Shown here: positions 9,285 to 18,532 of the stretch, piece by piece | How the letters are laid out: every line of letters begins with the position of its first letter | Position numbering within the stretch: position 1 is the stretch's first letter | Assembly: GCA_963790095.1 (NCBI GenBank) | Contig: CAWBNO010000003.1 | Coordinates: 58,677 to 122,676 of the forward strand | Origin: JAAXQD01 sp963790095 | Lineage (GTDB): Bacteria; Desulfobacterota; Desulfobacteria; Desulfobacterales; UBA11574 | DNA length: 64,000 nucleotides | Direction of reading: 5' to 3' | Notes under the pieces: generated by a model | The model's input: only the letters and a program-made list of their open reading frames with translations | The model's database searches: none | Told to the model about the DNA's origin: nothing | Made by a program: the position numbers and the translations under genes

Positions 9285-10625
9285 ATGGCATTAACCGGTA
9301 TTCAGATTTTCAAACTCCTGCCGAAAACCAACTGTAAGGAATGTGGGGTTCCCACCTGCCTTGCTTTTGCCATGAACCTGGCATCCGGGAAGGCTGAACT
9401 CGACGCCTGCCCCTATGTGTCCGACGAAGCGAGAGATCAGCTTGCCGAGGCTTCGGCACCTCCCATCCGACCCGTTGCTCTGGGGCAAGGTGTTCGGAAG
9501 ACAAAAGCCGGCGGTGAAACCGTTATGTACCGTCATGAAAAGACCTTTTACAGTCCGACGCCCATCGGTGCTATGGTGGGATCAGATATTTCTGAGTCCG
9601 ACCTCGAAGCCAAATTGAAAATATGGAATGCGTTCCAGTTCGAGAGAGTCGGATTTAATCTCAGGCCCGAGCTGGTGGCCGTAAAAGATGTAAACGGCGA
9701 CAAGGATGCCTTTGCGGCTGCGGCAAAAACCATTGCCGAAACATCGGAATTCAACCTGGTTTTGATATCCGAAGATGCCGGCGTCATGGCGGCCGGAATC
9801 GAGGCCTGTAAATTCAAACGTCCTTTGATATATGCCGCAACTGAAAGTAATATCGATGCCTTTGGCGGGCTCGCCAAAGAGAATGATTTGCCTTTGGCGG
9901 TCAAAGCCGATTCTGTTGAAGGGTTGATCCCTTTGACAACCAAGTTGATGGAAATGGGCCTCAAAGATCTGGTCATCGATTCCGGCGCCAGAGAAATCAA
10001 GCAGGCGTTCGAGGACCAGATTGTCATCCGTCGTGCAGCCCTCAAGTCTTTGAACAGGGCCCTGGGTTTTCCAACCATTACGTTTCCGTGTGAAATGGCA
10101 TCGAATCTGGACATGGAAACGGTCATCGCGGCCATGTTTATTGCAAAGTACGGCGGGATCACGATTCTGTCGGATTTTATGGGTGGAAGCCTTTTCTCTC
10201 TGCTGGTGGAACGGCTGAATATCTTTACGGATCCACAGCGGCCAATGACCGTTACAGAGGGAATCTATGAAATCGGCAACCCAGATGAAAATTCTCCGGT
10301 TTTGGTAACCACAAATTTTGCGTTGACTTACTTTATTGTATCCGGCGAAATTGAAGGGAGCAAGGTGCCGTCCTGGCTTCTGATCAAAGACTCTGAAGGC
10401 CTGTCCGTTCTAACTGCTTGGGCTGCCGGAAAATTTTCCGGCGACGATGTGGGCATGTTTGTCAAAAAATGCGGCATAGCGGATAAGGTCAAACATACGG
10501 AAGTGATTATCCCCGGTTATGCGGCCGCTATTGTCGGTGATATGGAAGAAGAATTGCCCGGCTGGACCATTACCGTGGGACCGAGAGAAGCCGCACATAT
10601 CCCGGCATTTCTCAAGACCAAATAA
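9285..10625 (+). CDS. acsC: CODH/ACS corrinoid iron-sulfur protein, large (gamma) subunit
   Basis: Large subunit of the corrinoid/iron-sulfur protein; it holds the corrinoid that receives the methyl group and a [4Fe-4S] cluster that reactivates it. The N-terminal cluster motif is clear: C17, C20 and C25 (TNCKECGVPTC) plus a cysteine about 16 residues on (DACPYV). A TIM barrel and the C-terminal corrinoid domain follow. Length, 446 residues, is normal. The start is supported by AAGGAGAGGAG. It partners with AcsD, encoded at the head of the operon, so the two halves of the heterodimer are separated by the cooS and acsB genes. Confidence 0.95.
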   Translation: MALTGIQIFKLLPKTNCKECGVPTCLAFAMNLASGKAELDACPYVSDEARDQLAEASAPPIRPVALGQGVRKTKAGGETVMYRHEKTFYSPTPIGAMVGSDISESDLEAKLKIWNAFQFERVGFNLRPELVAVKDVNGDKDAFAAAAKTIAETSEFNLVLISEDAGVMAAGIEACKFKRPLIYAATESNIDAFGGLAKENDLPLAVKADSVEGLIPLTTKLMEMGLKDLVIDSGAREIKQAFEDQIVIRRAALKSLNRALGFPTITFPCEMASNLDMETVIAAMFIAKYGGITILSDFMGGSLFSLLVERLNIFTDPQRPMTVTEGIYEIGNPDENSPVLVTTNFALTYFIVSGEIEGSKVPSWLLIKDSEGLSVLTAWAAGKFSGDDVGMFVKKCGIADKVKHTEVIIPGYAAAIVGDMEEELPGWTITVGPREAAHIPAFLKTK

Positions 10626-10704
10626 TAACGGCATAAAAGCTTGCCGGGTGGAGTATATCCATCATATTTAATGTATTAAAACCCGATGAGATATAGTTAG
10701 TGGA

Positions 10705-10716
10705 GGGGCATGCCCC
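10705..10716. repeat. Short perfect palindrome between acsC and acsE
   Basis: GGGGCATGCCCC is a 12-base perfect palindrome in the 130-base gap between acsC and acsE. It could be a protein-binding site or nothing; no function can be assigned. Confidence 0.4.
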
Positions 10717-10755
10717 GAAAACATCAGGCGGTTGCCGATAAAGGAGGGAGGTCAT

Positions 10756-11637
10756 ATGTTACTTTTAGGTGAAAGTTTAAACGTCATATCTACAAAGATC
10801 GGCAGGGCATTCAAGGAGCGTGATCCCAAACCGATTCAGGAAGAAGCCCTTTTCCAGAAGGGGAAAGGGATGGATTTTATCGACATCAACCTCGGCCCTG
10901 CCAAAAAGGATGGGCATGAGCTGATGCCATGGGTGGTTGAAGTGGTGCAGGAGGTGGTGGACGATATACCGCTGGTTTTGGACACATCCAATATTGATGC
11001 CATCGCGGCCGCCCTCAAGGTCTGTAAACTTACGCCCATTATCAATTCGATCATGTGTCGTCCGGAACGCTATGAAAAGATGATTCCTCTGGCGGCGGAA
11101 TACAATGCCGATTTTGTCGCACTTCTGTGGGGTCCTGATGGCCTGCCACGGGATGAGAATGAACGTGCGGCCCTTAGCGTTGAGCTTCTGTATGCGGCCA
11201 ATGAAGCCGGAATCCCCAATGAGAAGATCTGGGTGGACGGCATTGTCACTCCGGTGAACATCCAGCAGCCCCAGGCCATCAGCCTAATGGAATTTCAGGG
11301 GATGCTCCAGGATATTGCTCCCGGTGCCCGGAGCACCTGCGGGCTGTCGAATATATCCAACGGTCCCCCCGATCATCTGCGGCCGATTCTTAACCAGACG
11401 TATATGGTCATGCTCCAGAAGTACGGTATGGAGTCGGTGATTGCTGATCCGATGGACGATCAGCTGATTTCAATCGCCCGGGGCGAGCGCCAGGATATCG
11501 TGGACTTGATTTACGGCGTTATGGACGGCGACGAGCCGGATATGAGCAGTCTTTCAAAAGAGATGCAGGATTATGCCAAAACCACCAATGTCATCCTTGG
11601 AAAGTCTCTCTACTCGGATTCATGGCTTGACCTCTAA
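10756..11637 (+). CDS. acsE: Methyltetrahydrofolate:corrinoid/iron-sulfur protein methyltransferase
   Basis: Transfers the N5-methyl group of methyltetrahydrofolate to the cob(I)amide of the corrinoid protein, joining the methyl and carbonyl branches of the Wood-Ljungdahl pathway. The 293-residue protein is a pterin-binding-type TIM barrel, with MLLLGESLN at the start and the motifs DINLGPAK, VLDTSN, STCGLSNISNGPP and ADPMDDQL typical of MeTr. An in-frame ATG lies 24 bases upstream (10732), but the one at 10756 is chosen because AAAGGAGGGAGG sits right before it and the family N-terminus begins there. It is the last gene of the acs operon and is followed by a strong terminator. Confidence 0.95.
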   Translation: MLLLGESLNVISTKIGRAFKERDPKPIQEEALFQKGKGMDFIDINLGPAKKDGHELMPWVVEVVQEVVDDIPLVLDTSNIDAIAAALKVCKLTPIINSIMCRPERYEKMIPLAAEYNADFVALLWGPDGLPRDENERAALSVELLYAANEAGIPNEKIWVDGIVTPVNIQQPQAISLMEFQGMLQDIAPGARSTCGLSNISNGPPDHLRPILNQTYMVMLQKYGMESVIADPMDDQLISIARGERQDIVDLIYGVMDGDEPDMSSLSKEMQDYAKTTNVILGKSLYSDSWLDL

Positions 11638-11666
11638 TTGCTAATTTTACAAAGCATGTTAAAAAA

Positions 11667-11693
11667 GCCCCTCCAAAGAGGAGGGGCTTTTTT
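11667..11693 (+). terminator. Strong rho-independent terminator of the acs operon
   Basis: GCCCCTCC (11667-11674) pairs perfectly with GGAGGGGC (11680-11687) across a 5-base loop and is followed by six Ts; As precede the stem. It lies 30 bases after the acsE stop. Confidence 0.93.
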
Positions 11694-11799
11694 ATTGAAG
11701 ATTGCCCATGGAAATAGACTTGAAAATAGATGACGCGTCTGATATTCTTGAAATGTTGATTGGTTATCCAATTTCAATAGTCAAGGATTTGGAGATCTG

Positions 11800-14700
11800 A
11801 TGATAGAGTCAAAAGCCCTTGAGGTTAATATTGCCAGCTATTATGTCGACGTCACCGTGGACGAAAAATATTCACTCCTTCAGGAGGTGATGTCCAAATA
11901 TTACGGCATCATGGAAGGGCTCAACACGTTCCTGAAAGAGCTTTCTCATCCGTATCGAAATTGGCAATTTATCGTTCAGGAAGCCAGGGTCTATTCCCTC
12001 GATTATTTTCATCTTCTCAAAAGCCATACCAAAGGACCTGAAGCTGCAAAACTTTTTGTGGAAATTTTCACCCAGGCCATTGAATCGACGAGCGATATTG
12101 ACGTCAGGGCCGATGCTGTGGATAATTTTCTTCTGTTCGTTCAGAAAATCATCAAGGAGTCCGGAGCCGACTTCAAGAGATTCAAACCGGTCATCGATGA
12201 GTCATTTGATCGAATTCGGAATTATGAAAAAGAAGATTTCTTCTTGTTTGTCAAAAGTTTCTACCAGATACGGAAACTGGCCGAAGCGCTTTTAGGTTAT
12301 CCGTCCGAAATTACGGATGATTGTGAGTCTGCAAATTTACTTCTCATAAAATATTTTCATTGTATCTATGGTTACTGGCTCCAGGAAAGAGATCCTTGGT
12401 CCTGGTTCAAAGAAGAGGCCGGTAACATCGACAACCCGGACACACTGAAAAAATTCTTTGAGAAGATATCCCATGACCGGATCGACGGGTATATCTTCGA
12501 ACTTAAACGTGTTACACGGTCCAAAAACCGTGGTTCCGAAGATGTTTTAAAGGGGCTCCTGGCCCTTCCCGATCACAGTCAATTTGTCGAAGCATACCGA
12601 AAAATTCCCCAAAGCCTGCTCGATGAAAGTCCAAAAAACCATTTGGGCAATCAATGGAAACTTATTTTTCTTTTCCATATCATGAACATTTCCGGTTTGT
12701 CGTTGATTCATGAGGAAGCTTTAAGGGACATCAACAGAACATTAAGCCGGCTTATTGAGAATGAGAGTCTCCTGAATATCGAGGGCCTCATTCGTAAAAC
12801 CTTTGCCATATTAAAGACCCGAACCGGAAAGTATCCTGCTACTGCATTGAACTGTATTCTGAATATGGGGAAAGGTGTTTATAAAACCGATGACAGCGAT
12901 CTTGTAAAATTGTTCATCGATTACGTCATCGATCTGGGCTTTCAGTTGCCGATGATCGGAGGCGTCGGAAACGACTGGCAAATAAAGGCCAATCCTGTCC
13001 ATATTCTCAATATAAGGACATGGCTTGAACTCATTGAACTGAACCCCATCTGGTCCACCCGGCTTATTTCCTTCCTGATCATCCATATTTCTATTTGCGG
13101 TGTATTCATTAAGGATATCGACCTGTTTCCCCGAGATGTTACCCAATTGTTGAACAGCCGTATCGAACCCGTCTATAATCTGGTCAAACAACTCTCCAGG
13201 CTTTTTCCGGTGTATTTCAACGATATCGGCGCTGAGGGGAATCTGAGGGAGATATCCACACGGATCGACGAAATATCCCATCGAAGAGATCCGCTGATTC
13301 ATTTTTTAAGGAAACAGAGCCATGTGGAAAGCAGCAACCGAATTATCGATTTTATGAAAGCAACCCTTAAATTTTGGGAAACCAAAGAAAAAAAAATCTT
13401 GGAAGCCTTTGTTCCACCGAATATTTACACGGCCATCGATGTTAAGGGCCCCTATGTGGCGGGCGTTCACAAAATAATATCCCGGTTTAAAGAAAAAGGG
13501 ATGCCCTTGCCCGAAGGTCTTCTAAAACTCAGAGACGAGGAAATGAAGTCTATTGTTGAAGGGGTTTCAGGCGCATCAGAGCAAGATATGGAGCGGGTGG
13601 AACTCGCCATCGCTTTATATAAACTTTTAGATCAGAAATACAATCTCGATTTTATTGAGATAAACAAGCATATTGCCCAGCTCCAGGCCGAAGCCTTCCC
13701 GGATTTGAACCGGTTGCGGGATGCCTTTAACGAGCCTGATTTAGCTAAAAAAATATACAAACTCCTCGACTATCTGGAAGCCCTGAAAAAAATAATATTG
13801 TCCGAGGAGACCTATGAAATCAAGGAGGATATTTATAAAAAACGCCACATTACCATAGACATCCCTTCCATGTACGGCAGTTACCGCGAAAAGAAATTTG
13901 ACTGCCTCGGGCTGGCATTTCGAATAAAATCTCTGGTGAATGTCCTTTTTGAGGAACTGGTGGATGAAATCGATTTAAGCCTCATTACAAAAGCCACTTT
14001 TTACCAGATTTACAGCCGGCTGAATCTGTTTTACAAAGCATTGAAACTCGATGGAATCCCGTCGGTGGAAATCGAGCGCCAGCTGGACATGCTGGCCCAA
14101 TCCCTTGAAGCCAGAGAACTTACTTTTACCCAGTATCTGGACATCTTTAAAGGATTTGCCCTGGCCGTAAGGAACATCATCAACGATTATTTTAACAACA
14201 TTCATGGGGAAAACCTGAGTCAGATTCTATCCCAGATACCTGTGGAGGAGATCCTTCCGAAATACCTTCCGGTGAGCGGTGCCATCGATGGCGAAAAGTT
14301 GAAGCACAGAGTTTCCGAAATTTTTTTCCGGGAACGCATCGCCTTTTCACTGGGGCTCCAGCAGCTGGATCTGTTCTTAAGCCGGATTCTGAACACCCTC
14401 TTTCAGCAGTCGAATAAACTCCCCAAGGACAAACTGCATCATCTGCTTCTTTACGATACGAAACGGGCCATGACCGCTATGGATAAAATTCCCAAGATGG
14501 TTTCCGGAATCATTTATCTGGGGAGTAAAGGACTGAACCTCGTTAAACTGAAAAAATTCGGAATGCCGGTACCTCCCGGTTTTATTATAACAACCGAGGC
14601 TTTTCGCTGTAGAGAGATCATAGACAGTTATCCTCCGGCAGAACAAAACTTCAAAGAACAGATTCTCCAGCAGATATCCGACATCGAGAAGGTGACCGCC

Positions 14701-15978
14701 AAGAAGTTTGGCGATTCAATAAACCCGTTGCTCTTTTCCGTGCGGAGCGGATCTGCCATTTCACAACCCGGAATGATGGATACGTTTCTGAATGTGGGGA
14801 TGAATGAAAAGATTGCAACCGGCATTGAAAAGCGGACCGGTAATGCGTGGTTTGCCTGGGATTGCTATCGCCGGTTTCTGCAATGTTACGGCATGGCTTC
14901 AGGGCTGGAAAGGGATGACTTTGATGCCATCATCAGTGAGCTCAAGCGAAGGGCCGGCGTCCGGTTTAAAAGGGAGCTCACCGGCATGCAGATGCGGAAG
15001 GTGGCGATGACCTACAAAAAGATGATCGTCAACGCCGGAATTGATATCATCGACGATCCTTTTGAACAGCTTTATTTTACGATTAAAAAAGTCTTTGGCT
15101 CCTGGGAGGGCGCTAAGGCGAGAACCTACCGCAAGATTATGGGGATTTCCGATGACTGGGGGACGGCTGCCACCGTACAGGAAATGATTTTCGGGAACAT
15201 TTCCCAGCAATCGGGAACCGGCGTCTTTTTTACCCATAATCCCAGATGGTCAGAGGACAGCCTTAGGCTCTGGGGTGATTTTACCATCGGAAATCAAGGT
15301 GAGGATGTGGCGTCAGGTCTTGTCACCACACTTCCCATATCGATTATACAGCAGGATATCGAAATGAGGGATACCGATATCACCCTTGAAAGCCATTTCC
15401 CCGAGATTTTCAAGGCATTGAAAAAATTGGCCAATGAATTGATCCATATCAGAGGATGGAGTCCCCAGGAGATGGAGTTTACCTTTGAAAGCCCCCGTGT
15501 TGAGGATCTGTACATGATGCAGACCCGGGACATGACCATCCGGGAACGGAAGAAAGTCTTGACCTTTGACCTTGGCGATATCTCGGAAGATGAATTGTTG
15601 GGGCATGGTATCGGTGTCAGCGGCGGCGCCATGAGTGGACGGATTGTTTTTGACCTTGAAGAGATCGACCAGTGGAGAACCGCTGAGCCCGAAACGTTTT
15701 TGATTCTTGCAAGGGGCGATACCGTTCCGGATGATATTCGGGAGATCTATGCCGCCGACGGGCTCCTTACGGCCCGGGGCGGGGTAACGTCCCATGCTGC
15801 TGTGGTGGCGTATCGGCTCGGGAAAACCTGCATTGTGGGATGTGGAAATCTCGCCTGCAACGAAAAGGAAAAAAGTTGTCGATTCAACGAAGCGCACTTT
15901 AAATCCGGAGACTATTTAAGTATTGACGGCAGGGAAGGTTCGGTTTATCGGGGTTTGATAAAGCTCCAAGAATTATAG
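11800..15978 (+). CDS. Large PEP/pyruvate-binding (PPDK/PEP-synthase-like) protein with unknown N-terminal region
   Basis: A 1392-residue protein. Residues ~900-1260 match the ATP-grasp domain of pyruvate phosphate dikinase and PEP synthase: GSKGLNLVKLKKFGMPVPPG near 905, SVRSGSAISQPGMMDTFLN near 980 and SPQEMEF near 1220. The phosphohistidine domain is at ~1300-1380, with GGVTSHAAVVAYRLGK carrying the swivelling histidine. The PEP/pyruvate TIM barrel normally after it is absent, and the protein ends at the His domain. The first ~880 residues have no domain I recognise; they are helical, charged sequence. By analogy with rifampin phosphotransferase, the acceptor site may lie in this region (inference). 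GGAG precedes the ATG. The GAPDH gene follows after 40 bases and is probably co-transcribed. Confidence 0.8.
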   Translation: MIESKALEVNIASYYVDVTVDEKYSLLQEVMSKYYGIMEGLNTFLKELSHPYRNWQFIVQEARVYSLDYFHLLKSHTKGPEAAKLFVEIFTQAIESTSDIDVRADAVDNFLLFVQKIIKESGADFKRFKPVIDESFDRIRNYEKEDFFLFVKSFYQIRKLAEALLGYPSEITDDCESANLLLIKYFHCIYGYWLQERDPWSWFKEEAGNIDNPDTLKKFFEKISHDRIDGYIFELKRVTRSKNRGSEDVLKGLLALPDHSQFVEAYRKIPQSLLDESPKNHLGNQWKLIFLFHIMNISGLSLIHEEALRDINRTLSRLIENESLLNIEGLIRKTFAILKTRTGKYPATALNCILNMGKGVYKTDDSDLVKLFIDYVIDLGFQLPMIGGVGNDWQIKANPVHILNIRTWLELIELNPIWSTRLISFLIIHISICGVFIKDIDLFPRDVTQLLNSRIEPVYNLVKQLSRLFPVYFNDIGAEGNLREISTRIDEISHRRDPLIHFLRKQSHVESSNRIIDFMKATLKFWETKEKKILEAFVPPNIYTAIDVKGPYVAGVHKIISRFKEKGMPLPEGLLKLRDEEMKSIVEGVSGASEQDMERVELAIALYKLLDQKYNLDFIEINKHIAQLQAEAFPDLNRLRDAFNEPDLAKKIYKLLDYLEALKKIILSEETYEIKEDIYKKRHITIDIPSMYGSYREKKFDCLGLAFRIKSLVNVLFEELVDEIDLSLITKATFYQIYSRLNLFYKALKLDGIPSVEIERQLDMLAQSLEARELTFTQYLDIFKGFALAVRNIINDYFNNIHGENLSQILSQIPVEEILPKYLPVSGAIDGEKLKHRVSEIFFRERIAFSLGLQQLDLFLSRILNTLFQQSNKLPKDKLHHLLLYDTKRAMTAMDKIPKMVSGIIYLGSKGLNLVKLKKFGMPVPPGFIITTEAFRCREIIDSYPPAEQNFKEQILQQISDIEKVTAKKFGDSINPLLFSVRSGSAISQPGMMDTFLNVGMNEKIATGIEKRTGNAWFAWDCYRRFLQCYGMASGLERDDFDAIISELKRRAGVRFKRELTGMQMRKVAMTYKKMIVNAGIDIIDDPFEQLYFTIKKVFGSWEGAKARTYRKIMGISDDWGTAATVQEMIFGNISQQSGTGVFFTHNPRWSEDSLRLWGDFTIGNQGEDVASGLVTTLPISIIQQDIEMRDTDITLESHFPEIFKALKKLANELIHIRGWSPQEMEFTFESPRVEDLYMMQTRDMTIRERKKVLTFDLGDISEDELLGHGIGVSGGAMSGRIVFDLEEIDQWRTAEPETFLILARGDTVPDDIREIYAADGLLTARGGVTSHAAVVAYRLGKTCIVGCGNLACNEKEKSCRFNEAHFKSGDYLSIDGREGSVYRGLIKLQEL

Positions 15979-16018
15979 AAAACGAAAATAACCCGCCCGG
16001 AAAGGGGAGAAAATAAAT

Positions 16019-17275
16019 ATGCAAACAGGAAGCAGTGGTGGATTTAAGCTTGGAATAAACGGGTTCGGAAGGATCGGCAAGCTTACACTTTGGCACCATG
16101 TGGCACGGAAATATTTTAGTGAAATTATCATCAATATCGGGCGACAGGTCGGCACGTCCCTGGAAGACATTGCCCACTATACCGAAAGGGATTCAACCTA
16201 TGGGTCGCTCCACGGGTTCCTATACGGTCAAGCATCAGAACCGCTCATCGAAAATCTGTATGAACAAAACGGCACCATGAACATTGATGGGGTCAAGGTC
16301 CGCTTTTTAAGGGCGGCCAGAAACCCCGCCGAGTTGAACTGGGAAAAACAGGGCGTAAAACTGGTTGTCGATACCACTGGAAATTTTCTGGATCCCACAC
16401 TCCCTCCGGATCATCCCAAGGGATCTTTGCGGGGCCATCTCGAGGCCGGCGCCGAAAAAATTATCGTTTCCGCGCCCTTTAAGATCAAGAATCAGGGGAT
16501 GCCGATGCCCGATGACGTTGTTACCTCGGTAATGGGTATCAATGATAATGTTTACGATCCCCGACGCCATATAATCATCTCCAATGCATCCTGTACCACC
16601 ACCTGTCTGGCCCATATGATCAAACCCCTTCTCAATGCATTCGGTCCTAAAAAAATCCTGTCGGCATCCATGGCAACGGTTCATGCCGCAACCGGATCCC
16701 AGCAGGTTTTGGACCGGCTGCCAAAAACAGGGGCCATCGATCTCAGGAAAAACAGAAGCATTATGAATAACATTATCCTTACCACCACCGGTGCCGCCAA
16801 TGCCCTGAGACTGGTTATCCCGGAAATGAAGGATATCGGTTTCATCGCGGAATCGGTGAGAGTTCCCATCTCCACAGGGTCTCTGATTATACTGGTGCTG
16901 AACCTTCAAGAAGAGCTTTCCGGCGAGCCCATCAGCAGAGAATTGCTCAATACGGTGTACCGGGAGGCTGCATCCGACGACCCCAAAGGGTATCTCAATT
17001 ATACCGAAAAGCAGAACGTGTCCGGTGATATCATCGGCATGCCCAGGGCGGCAGCGATCATCGAGGGGCATGTGACCCATACCCGAACCGCCGAACTTAC
17101 CATCGACCTGGAAAAAGTGCCGGGCCTGGAAAAAGACACCCTCGGTTCGTTAAAGGACGTTTTTGTCAGAATACCCATAACCCAGGCGGTCATATACGGC
17201 TGGTACGATAATGAAAAAGGGAGTTATGTCAATATTCTCGGAGACAGGACGGTTTCCGTGGCCGAAGATATGTGA
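16019..17275 (+). CDS. Glyceraldehyde-3-phosphate dehydrogenase family protein (long form)
   Basis: NAD(P)-dependent phosphorylating GAPDH fold. The Rossmann motif GINGFGRIGKL is at about residues 12-22, and the catalytic cysteine lies in SNASCTTTCLAHM near 190; the C-terminal half has the usual GAANALRLVIPE and YGWYDNEKGSYVN motifs. At 418 residues it is longer than the common ~335-residue enzyme because of insertions in the NAD-binding half. The catalytic-histidine stretch reads ATVHAATGSQQ instead of the more usual form. It could be a glycolytic/gluconeogenic GAPDH or a specialised paralogue. GGAAAGGGGAG lies before the ATG. Pairing with a PEP-synthase-like gene suggests a central-carbon role, which is inference. 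Confidence 0.85.
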   Translation: MQTGSSGGFKLGINGFGRIGKLTLWHHVARKYFSEIIINIGRQVGTSLEDIAHYTERDSTYGSLHGFLYGQASEPLIENLYEQNGTMNIDGVKVRFLRAARNPAELNWEKQGVKLVVDTTGNFLDPTLPPDHPKGSLRGHLEAGAEKIIVSAPFKIKNQGMPMPDDVVTSVMGINDNVYDPRRHIIISNASCTTTCLAHMIKPLLNAFGPKKILSASMATVHAATGSQQVLDRLPKTGAIDLRKNRSIMNNIILTTTGAANALRLVIPEMKDIGFIAESVRVPISTGSLIILVLNLQEELSGEPISRELLNTVYREAASDDPKGYLNYTEKQNVSGDIIGMPRAAAIIEGHVTHTRTAELTIDLEKVPGLEKDTLGSLKDVFVRIPITQAVIYGWYDNEKGSYVNILGDRTVSVAEDM

Positions 17276-17284
17276 TCGTATCAA

Positions 17285-17311
17285 CCCCGGCTCTGCAAAA
17301 CAGCGTCGGGG
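17285..17311 (+). terminator. Candidate hairpin terminator after the GAPDH gene
   Basis: CCCCGGCTCTG (17285-17295) pairs with CAGCGTCGGGG (17301-17311) with one mismatch across a 5-base loop, starting 9 bases after the stop codon. The following sequence is only weakly T-rich (TTCGT), so termination strength is uncertain. Confidence 0.5.
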
Positions 17312-17575
17312 TTCGTAAAAAGTTTCCATCATAAAAGGCCCTTTTTGACCGGATCTGCGCTCTCCCCGGGTTTTCGGCTGCCCCTTAAGAAAAATCTGCT
17401 ATTTTTTAAATCGCTTCAAGTTTTTCCCTGTTTTTCCAGCATCCGGGTTGAGTTGTTTTCGTACCCGATACCCCGCTAATACAGACATCTTTGTTTTTAT
17501 TTTTATCTTTTCCTTACCCGTTGTTTTTCTACTGCTTCAGGTATCAATATGCCGCGAATTAAGAAGGATTTTCCC

Positions 17576-17604
17576 TTGACAAAAAAGAGATCTATAGGTA
17601 CAAG
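17576..17604 (+). promoter_or_regulatory. Candidate sigma-70 promoter of the qrc operon
   Basis: TTGACA at 17576-17581 and TACAAG at 17599-17604 are separated by 17 bases, 82 bases upstream of the qrcA start. The rest of the 410-base gap before qrcA (17276-17685) holds the GAPDH terminator and otherwise nothing I recognise. Confidence 0.5.
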
Positions 17605-17685
17605 ACCGCATGTTTGTTCATTTTAATCGTTTTAGAGCGTTTGCCTGCATCGTGAAATCATCAACCACAGATTGACGGAGTTTCT

Positions 17686-18489
17686 ATGCATACTTTAGAT
17701 GATCATGCGAAAGATATTTCTGAAGATGCCGCTGGTGAAGCGGGAACAAATTCATCCTTGGAAATAAATTTAAAAAAACAAGATACGGAAGCCGGTGGAA
17801 CCATCATCTTGTTTTTTATTTTGGGGCTTTTTGCCAGCCTTGTGGTAGGATGGGTCATTTTCCCCAACCTTCTTTATTCCAAGAAAAAACAGCCCATCGA
17901 TTTTAACCATGTCCTTCATGTGGAAGCGGTCGACAACGGATGCGAGAGCTGTCATTTTCTTCGGGAAGACGGCACCTTCTCCGGGGCTCCGAAGCTTGCC
18001 CAATGCATCGATTGTCATGAAGAGATTCAGGGAATAAGTCCTGATGAGATCAAATTTGTAGAGGAGTACGTCTCCAAGGAAAGAGAAGTTCCATGGTTGA
18101 TTTACTCCCGACAGCCCGATTGTGTTTTCTTTTCCCATGCCGCCCATATCCAGGGCGCAAAAATGGACTGTGTTACCTGCCACGGCCATATGGGCGAATC
18201 CGAGAGTTTAAAGGTCTATGAGGAGAATCGAATTACAGGCTACAGCCGGGATATCTGGGGAAAAAGTATCGGCGGATTCAAGAAGAATACCTGGGACCGG
18301 ATGAAGATGGACGATTGTGCTGAGTGTCATCGGGAAAATACCGCGAATATTGAAAAAACAGATATCCAGACACCCACCCAAAGGCTGATCGATCATATCG
18401 TGAACCTGATTCCTCCGGGGACCTCGACCCTTGGCAAGGGTGGCAGTGTTCAGACAGAGAGAGATCCATGTTTCGCCTGTCACAAATAA
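17686..18489 (+). CDS. qrcA: Quinone reductase complex multihaem cytochrome c subunit QrcA
   Basis: Periplasmic multihaem cytochrome c anchored by one N-terminal helix (about residues 41-62, IILFFILGLFASLVVGWVIF). It receives electrons from periplasmic cytochrome c3 and passes them to the Qrc complex, which reduces menaquinone. Five CXXCH motifs are visible: CESCH, CIDCH, CVTCH, CAECH and CFACH. QrcA of Desulfovibrio is described as hexahaem, so one haem may be attached at a non-standard site here, perhaps near PDCVFFSHAAH, or be missing. The ~40 residues before the helix are acidic and probably cytoplasmic. It is the first gene of qrcABCD. Confidence 0.9.
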   Translation: MHTLDDHAKDISEDAAGEAGTNSSLEINLKKQDTEAGGTIILFFILGLFASLVVGWVIFPNLLYSKKKQPIDFNHVLHVEAVDNGCESCHFLREDGTFSGAPKLAQCIDCHEEIQGISPDEIKFVEEYVSKEREVPWLIYSRQPDCVFFSHAAHIQGAKMDCVTCHGHMGESESLKVYEENRITGYSRDIWGKSIGGFKKNTWDRMKMDDCAECHRENTANIEKTDIQTPTQRLIDHIVNLIPPGTSTLGKGGSVQTERDPCFACHK

Positions 18490-18532
18490 AATCGACGTTT
18501 ATGAATTTACCAATAGTTAAGGGGTAAAATAG

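Noticed and set aside
17312..17327. GTTCGTAAAAAGTTTCC resembling repeat family ends
   Set aside because: No second arm is found nearby, so it may be chance similarity; not called as a repeat.
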